The notes beneath the pieces are model-generated. The model ran no database searches and was not told the DNA's origin. It saw only the letters and a program-made list of their open reading frames with translations. From DATKDU01 sp035512595 (GTDB lineage: Bacteria; Planctomycetota; Planctomycetia; Pirellulales; Pirellulaceae), in assembly GCA_035512595.1 (NCBI GenBank), contig DATKDU010000226.1, positions 1-18,807 of the forward strand: a DNA stretch of 18,807 nucleotides, read 5' to 3'. Shown piece after piece: positions 15,004 to 18,807 of the stretch (position 1 is its first letter; the number at the start of each line of letters is the position of its first letter). A program made the position numbers and the translations under genes.

Positions 15004-16509
15004 TCAAGATTCTTCCGGCGGTCGGGACTCGTCCCGGCCGCTGTCTGTCGTCTCCCCGCCTGGCTTGGACTTAGAACCTCCTGAGGCGCGCGGCGGCGCG
15101 CCTTTGACGTCGCCCTGCGGCGACCCGAAGCCGCGCCCGGGGTCGCCAAATCCTTCGGACCCGCGGCCGCGGCCACCCCGCGGCCGGCGAAATTGGTACA
15201 TCCGCGTCAGCTCCCGCTTCATCTGCTGCGGATCCATCTTCTCCAGCCGCTCGACGTCCGCCGCGTCGAGCGTTGCAAAGTACCTGCGCAATTCCTCGTC
15301 GCTCGGCAGCGGCGGCGCGTGGCGGGACCAAAACGCCACCCGCGCGCAGGTGATGATCAAGTCGCGCCGCTCCTCGTCGGTCTTCTGCGCGGACAATTGC
15401 AATTGCAGGCTTGCCGGCAGTCGAGCCGCGAGCTGCGCGAAGTCTTCCGCCGCCGCCGCTGGCAACAGCTCGCTGGCCTGCGTGCCGCGCTGACCGAACA
15501 CGTACAACAAGAGCAGGCCGCGCTGCGCACCAGGATCGATCGTCCTATAGAAGCGCGCGGTCGAGTTCGAATCCAGCCGTGCCAGGATCGCGAGCTGATG
15601 CCGCCACACCAGATCCTCCATCCAGGCATAGATCATCTCCAGGTCGTCTCGTTCCAGTTGCCAGGCAAGCTGCCAGAAATGCGCTTTCACCTGGTCCTGC
15701 TGGATCTCCCTGATCTTGGCCAACCGCTCGTCGATCGACAGCCCGACCAGCTCCGCCTGCTGCTGGGGCGTGAGCGTCTTGAGCCACTGGCTGTAGCGGC
15801 CGAGTGCCGTCACAAGCTGCTGGGACTCGCTGGCGCTCGAGATCTTCTCATGAAACTTCCGCAACCGATCCTGCTCCGCGGGAGACAGGGCCAGAAACCG
15901 CTCGTTTCGTTGAATCAGTTTCGCTTTTTCCTCCGGCCTCAGCTTCGCGACTTGTCCGGCACGGTCCGGCACGATCTCGTTCGCAGCAGGAGCACCCGTC
16001 GCGGGCAACTCGCTTTCCAGCTCCGCGGCAAACAGGCCGCTTTCTTCGACGGCCTGCACGAACTCGAAGCTGTCTGCGTTACGGTATTCATCCACCCGCT
16101 GGATCACCGCCAGATCGCGCAGAAGCTGCTGGTTCGGACGGTCGAGAACATTTGCCAGCACGAGCCAGCCCGCTGCCGCGGCAATGACGGCTGAGGCAGC
16201 CCATCCAATCCAGCTCCACGTCCGTTTTTGGTTTCGTCGCGATTGCTCCTGCACCACGTCTTCGGCCGCTTTCACGGCCACGAATTCGACCGTGGTGCGA
16301 GTGAACTTCTCGCCGACGTCGGCCCGGCCGAGCACGTCCAGCGCGTCCCACGTCCGCTGGAGCAGCCGCAGCCGCGTGCGAAAGGCGGCATCGTCCGCCA
16401 GCCGCCGCTCGACCTGCGCCCGATTGCCGGCCTCCAGCTCGCCGTCGAGATAGGCGACGAGCTCTTCGTCCGCCGAGTCCACGTCAGGAGTAATCGGTTG
16501 TTGGCTCAT
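15004..16509 (-). CDS. Membrane anti-sigma factor-like protein with large helical C-terminal domain
   Basis: A 501-aa protein whose start overlaps the sigma factor stop (ATGA, 16509-16506), so it is translationally coupled. Residues about 13-60 ('DEELVAYLDGELEAGNRAQV', 'LADDAAFRTRLRLLQRTW') match the N-terminal helices of anti-sigma proteins, but with no Cys or His, so not the zinc-binding ZAS type. One membrane segment spans about 99-121. The extracytoplasmic part is mostly helical with similar stretches, e.g. 'RFLALSPAEQDRLRKFHEKI', 'LKTLTPQQQAELVGL' and 'LEKMDPQQMKRELTRM'. Residues from about 440 form a disordered Gly/Arg/Ser-rich tail. It probably holds the sigma factor until a stimulus outside is sensed (inference). 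Confidence 0.75.
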   Translation of the reverse strand: MSQQPITPDVDSADEELVAYLDGELEAGNRAQVERRLADDAAFRTRLRLLQRTWDALDVLGRADVGEKFTRTTVEFVAVKAAEDVVQEQSRRNQKRTWSWIGWAASAVIAAAAGWLVLANVLDRPNQQLLRDLAVIQRVDEYRNADSFEFVQAVEESGLFAAELESELPATGAPAANEIVPDRAGQVAKLRPEEKAKLIQRNERFLALSPAEQDRLRKFHEKISSASESQQLVTALGRYSQWLKTLTPQQQAELVGLSIDERLAKIREIQQDQVKAHFWQLAWQLERDDLEMIYAWMEDLVWRHQLAILARLDSNSTARFYRTIDPGAQRGLLLLYVFGQRGTQASELLPAAAAEDFAQLAARLPASLQLQLSAQKTDEERRDLIITCARVAFWSRHAPPLPSDEELRRYFATLDAADVERLEKMDPQQMKRELTRMYQFRRPRGGRGRGSEGFGDPGRGFGSPQGDVKGAPPRASGGSKSKPGGETTDSGRDESRPPEES

Positions 16510-17219
16510 GGTACGGCCCCGGAAGACATTTGACCCGATTCATCCGGCGCGGCGGCAGGAGCGACGGATTGGTCGGGACGGACTCCTTCCTCGACATACG
16601 GCGTGAGGATTTTTTCCAGGTTCACGCGGGCCCGCGACAACAGGGACTTGATCGCTTGCACGCTCAGATCCATCGTCTTGGCAATGTCTTGATAACTCAT
16701 TCCTTCAAACTTCGACAGCAGGAGTGCCAGTCGCTGGCGGTCGTTGAGCGATTCCATCGCCATCCGCACGATCTCCGCCGACTCCGCCTTGTCCAGCGCC
16801 CGCGTCGGCATCAGCGCGCTGGCCGCCTTGGCCATCTGGTCGAGGCCGAACGGGCTCGTGTCCGAACCGTTCGACTTTTCCGGCACTCCCACTTCGCGCC
16901 GCCGCGACTTGCTCCGCAGCGCGTTGCTGGCGACGTTATTGGCGATCGTAAACAGCCAGGTGGAAAAGCGAGCTTCGGGCGCATACCGCTGGCGCGCGCG
17001 AAATACCCGCAAAAACACCTCCTGCGCCAGATCCTCGGCCAGCTCCCGATTGCTGACGAGGTGCTCGAGCACCGTCAGCAAGCGAGACTGGTATCTGAGC
17101 ACCAGCTCTTCGAAGGCCGCCGACGAAACTTCGCTGGCCCCGTCGCGCACCTGAAGCATCAGGCGCACATCGGGATCTTGCTGCTCGTAGTTCGGCTGCT
17201 CTCGCGGCGCGGCGGACAA
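16506..17219 (-). CDS. ECF-type RNA polymerase sigma factor
   Basis: A 237-aa sigma-70 family factor. Region 2 covers about residues 36-102 ('AAFEELVLRYQSRLLTVLEH', 'DLAQEVFLRVFRARQRY', 'RFSTWLFTIANNVASN') and region 4 about 150-205 ('LNDRQRLALLLSKFEGMSYQ' then the DIAKTMDLS...AIKSLLSRAR helix-turn-helix). There is a short C-terminal Pro/Asp-rich tail. The start is TTG at 17219: the only other in-frame candidate, Met21, would cut off 'QQDPDVRL', which I recall as conserved in planctomycete relatives. The SD is weak (GAG 4 nt upstream). It is followed in operon by its likely anti-sigma. Targets are unknown. Confidence 0.92.
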   Translation of the reverse strand: MSAAPREQPNYEQQDPDVRLMLQVRDGASEVSSAAFEELVLRYQSRLLTVLEHLVSNRELAEDLAQEVFLRVFRARQRYAPEARFSTWLFTIANNVASNALRSKSRRREVGVPEKSNGSDTSPFGLDQMAKAASALMPTRALDKAESAEIVRMAMESLNDRQRLALLLSKFEGMSYQDIAKTMDLSVQAIKSLLSRARVNLEKILTPYVEEGVRPDQSVAPAAAPDESGQMSSGAVP

Positions 17220-17345
17220 GGGTCTCGTCCCGGAAGGAGCGCTGGGTTGGCTGGGTAGCCAACAAACTTAAGTCTAAATCATGCCGGCCTTTACGGCCAG
17301 GGAAGGCCCGGAGCTCTTGTCGCATCCACGCTATTAAAAACCCCG

Positions 17346-17363
17346 GGAACGCGCCAGAGTTCC
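17346..17363 (-). promoter_or_regulatory. Possible ECF-type autoregulatory promoter element
   Basis: On the minus strand, GGAACT (complement of 17358-17363) is followed after a 16-nt spacer by GTTTTT, resembling the GGAAC(T/C)...GTC layout of ECF promoters. The same stretch forms a GGAAC-N8-GTTCC inverted repeat. It lies about 130 nt upstream of the sigma factor start. The -10 match is poor, so this is tentative. Confidence 0.2.
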
Positions 17364-17371
17364 GCAATGTA

Positions 17372-17394
17372 GTGCACTCGCTCCGCGAGTGCAC
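17372..17394. terminator. Perfect 10-bp hairpin downstream of guaD
   Basis: GTGCACTCGC (17372-17381) and GCGAGTGCAC (17385-17394) are exact reverse complements around a TCC loop. The element lies about 100 nt beyond the guaD stop on the minus strand and upstream of the sigma gene. It may end the guaD transcript or be a dispersed palindrome; there is no adjacent T tract. Confidence 0.5.
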
Positions 17395-17432
17395 AGGACG
17401 GCAGGTGGCTGTGACGGAGCGGAGGGCGCCAC

Positions 17433-17462
17433 GGCCGGGGCTTCGCGGACTCAGCCCCAGCC
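17433..17462. repeat. Palindromic element between guaD and the sigma gene
   Basis: GGCCGGGGCT (17433-17442) pairs at 9 of 10 positions with AGCCCCAGCC (17453-17462) over a 10-nt loop. An outer GGTGGCTG (17404-17411) competes to pair with CAGCCACC (17458-17465). It starts 34 nt after the guaD stop in the direction of transcription and resembles REP-like intergenic elements. Confidence 0.45.
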
Positions 17463-17496
17463 ACCGAGCATGAGTTACTTGGTTGACCGATTCGGT

Positions 17497-17997
17497 TCAA
17501 TACGGGGTCTTGTCGGCTTTGGCACGCCATTCGTCGAACAGGGCCAGCGCTTCGCCGCGGCCGAGGGGAATCAGCGGCACTTTCCGCGCACTTATGGGTA
17601 GCGACAGCTCGTCGCGAATCAGAGAATCGGAGAAATCGATCGCATCTGCGTCGGCACACGAGCAGCCGTAATAGACCCGCTCGATGCGCGCCCAGTAGAT
17701 GGCCGCCAGGCACATGGGGCACGGCTCGCAACTGGCGTAGATTTCGCAGCTAGCGAGCGAGAAAGTCTTCAGCGTCCGGCACGCATCGCGAATCGCGACG
17801 ATTTCCGCGTGGGCTGTCGGATCGTTCGTCGAAGTAACCTGATTGCACCCGCGGCCGACGATGACTCCCTCCTTGACCACCACGGCGCCGAACGGCCCGC
17901 CGAAGTTGGCCCGCATCCCGTCGCGGGCAAGGTCGATGGCGGCGGAGAGGAAGCCATTGCGGATTTCAGATTGCGGATTGCAGATTTGGTCGGACAT
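17497..17997 (-). CDS. guaD: Guanine deaminase
   Basis: A 166-aa cytidine-deaminase-fold enzyme, predicted to hydrolyse guanine to xanthine plus ammonia in the cytoplasm (purine salvage/breakdown). 'NDPTAHAEIVAIRDAC' contains zinc ligand His63 and catalytic Glu65; 'SCEPCPMCLAAIYWAR' contains zinc ligands Cys93 and Cys96. Colinearity with Bacillus subtilis GuaD as I remember it (about 156 aa, 'GGPFGAV', 'FDDSFI'-like block, C-terminal '...KxxY') favours guanine deaminase over tRNA adenosine deaminase; the latter remains possible. The ATG at 17997 has GAGG 8 nt upstream. Residues about 4-14 ('QICNPQSEIRN') are encoded by an intergenic-type repeat arm and extend the N-terminus by about 10 residues. 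It lies 51 nt after the dehydratase gene. Confidence 0.88.
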   Translation of the reverse strand: MSDQICNPQSEIRNGFLSAAIDLARDGMRANFGGPFGAVVVKEGVIVGRGCNQVTSTNDPTAHAEIVAIRDACRTLKTFSLASCEIYASCEPCPMCLAAIYWARIERVYYGCSCADADAIDFSDSLIRDELSLPISARKVPLIPLGRGEALALFDEWRAKADKTPY

Positions 17998-18049
17998 GCG
18001 TTTGACCTCGGCTTAAGTAATCCGCAATCCGCAATCCACAATCCGCAAT
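17956..18049. repeat. ATTGCGGATT inverted repeat flanking and entering guaD
   Basis: The arm at 17956-17987 and the arm at 18018-18049 are reverse complements at 27 of 32 positions, with a 30-nt loop. Each arm is itself made of short GCGGATT/AATCCGC units. The loop holds the guaD start codon and SD. One arm is coding for GuaD residues about 4-14, and the other ends on the last base of the dehydratase stop codon. Confidence 0.75.
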
Positions 18050-18807
18050 TACAGCGTCGGTCCCACCTGCCACGGCACAAATTCCTCGTCCCCAATGCCG
18101 TGCAGCTCGCTCTTGGTCTTCTCCCCGCTGGCGACGGCGAGGATTTTTTCGAAGATTTCCCGGCCGGCGTCCTCGATGCTGCGGCCGTGGAGGATTTCGC
18201 CGGAGTTGAGGTCCATGTCATCGATCATCCGCTCGTACATCGGCGTGTTGCTGGCGACTTTGATACTCGGCGTCGGCTTGAGGCCGATGCAACTGCCGCG
18301 GCCGCTCGTGAAGACGATCACGTTGCAGCCGCCGGCCATCAGCCCCGTCACGCTCGGCGGGTCGAAGCCCGGAGTGTCCATCACCACGAAGCCCTTGGCG
18401 GTCACCGGCTCAGCATATTGATAGACTTCGGTCATGGCTGTGCTGCCGGCCTTGGCGACCGCCCCCAGCGACTTCTCGGCAATCGTCGTCAGCCCCCCTT
18501 CCTTGTTGCCGACCGACGGGTTGCTGTCGATCTCGACGCCGTAGAGGCCGGTGTGCCACAGCCACCACTTGATCCGCTCCAAAAGCTTGTCGGCAATGGC
18601 CGGCGTTTTCGCTCGCCGCGTAAGCAAGTGCTCCGCGCCGTAAATCTCCGTCGTCTCGGCCAATACCGTCGTACCGCCACAGGCGACGATCATGTCGCTG
18701 GCCACGCCCAGCGCGGGATTGCAGGTAATGCCGCTGTTGCCGTCGCTCCCGCCGCAATTGGTGCCGAGGATGATCTCGCTGGCGGGGATCGGCACGCGCT
18801 TGACGTC
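18049..18807 (-). CDS. UxaA/GarD family sugar-acid dehydratase, C-terminal part (5' end beyond window)
   Basis: The last 252 residues of a D-galactarate/altronate dehydratase-type enzyme; the frame is open through the right edge. 'LGTNCGGSDGNSGITCNPALG' (a core family motif), 'VMDTPGFDPPSVTGLMAGGC', 'VFTSGRGSCIGLKPTPSIKV' and 'MIDDMDLNSGEIL' are diagnostic. The family dehydrates hexonates/hexarates such as altronate or galactarate to 2-keto-3-deoxy acids, using a metal in the C-terminal domain. Without the N-terminal SAF-like part I cannot say whether it is UxaA, GarD or a single-chain version. The C-terminus '...EEFVPWQVGPTL' looks complete, with TAA at 18051-18049. guaD follows in the same direction, but a shared pathway is not obvious. 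Confidence 0.88.
   Translation of the reverse strand, partial: DVKRVPIPASEIILGTNCGGSDGNSGITCNPALGVASDMIVACGGTTVLAETTEIYGAEHLLTRRAKTPAIADKLLERIKWWLWHTGLYGVEIDSNPSVGNKEGGLTTIAEKSLGAVAKAGSTAMTEVYQYAEPVTAKGFVVMDTPGFDPPSVTGLMAGGCNVIVFTSGRGSCIGLKPTPSIKVASNTPMYERMIDDMDLNSGEILHGRSIEDAGREIFEKILAVASGEKTKSELHGIGDEEFVPWQVGPTL

Noticed and set aside
17956..18049. CRISPR-like array from repeated AATCCGC units
   Set aside because: The units are 7-10 nt, abut each other without spacers and form one inverted repeat; there are no cas genes.

Overview
This is a GC-rich chromosomal window that looks planctomycetal, most likely from the Pirellulales side. The evidence is the gene mix: a secreted sulfatase, a Tat-exported DUF1501 protein, a Tat-like Gfo/Idh/MocA oxidoreductase, an orphan Uma2 nuclease, an ECF sigma/anti-sigma pair, many secreted proteins of unknown function, and intergenic palindromic repeats of a kind I associate with that group. 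No rRNA, tRNA, CRISPR array, transposase or phage gene was seen. The taxonomic placement is an inference.

Layout. Bases 1-4175 hold three tightly linked + strand genes: the tail of a PQQ-like beta-propeller protein, an 808-aa secreted protein fusing a TPR-like region to a family 5 (peptide-type) solute-binding domain, and a 511-aa secreted protein of unknown function. Stop-to-start distances of 2 nt and -1 nt suggest one transcript. Then come a sulfatase with an odd catalytic motif (4349-5809) and a DUF1805 protein (5871-6206), convergent with a Gfo/Idh/MocA oxidoreductase (6285-7670, minus). The latter is divergent from the DUF1501 protein (7981-9441), and a good sigma-70-like promoter lies in the 310-nt gap between them.

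Bases 9606-11236 hold a two-gene + strand unit: a zinc-finger/TM/coiled-coil protein and a lipoprotein, neither assignable. It converges on a DUF1338 (HglS-like) metalloenzyme (11298-12236, minus). A Uma2 nuclease (12379-13056) and a flotillin (13369-14988) follow. The flotillin converges on an ECF sigma/anti-sigma operon (17219 down to 15004, minus). The right end carries guanine deaminase (guaD) and the C-terminal part of a UxaA/GarD-type sugar-acid dehydratase that runs off the window.

Two themes stand out. First, palindromic repeats sit between genes, including three related copies that each start 3-7 nt after a stop codon. Two other inverted repeats run into coding sequence, and parts of them encode N-terminal residues of the 511-aa protein and of GuaD. 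Second, there are several compact sets of uncharacterised envelope proteins: the propeller/TPR-SBP/511-aa operon, the zinc-finger/lipoprotein pair, and the sigma factor with an unusual 501-aa membrane anti-sigma. These are the best candidates for undescribed systems. No recognised defence, secondary-metabolite or mobile system is present.
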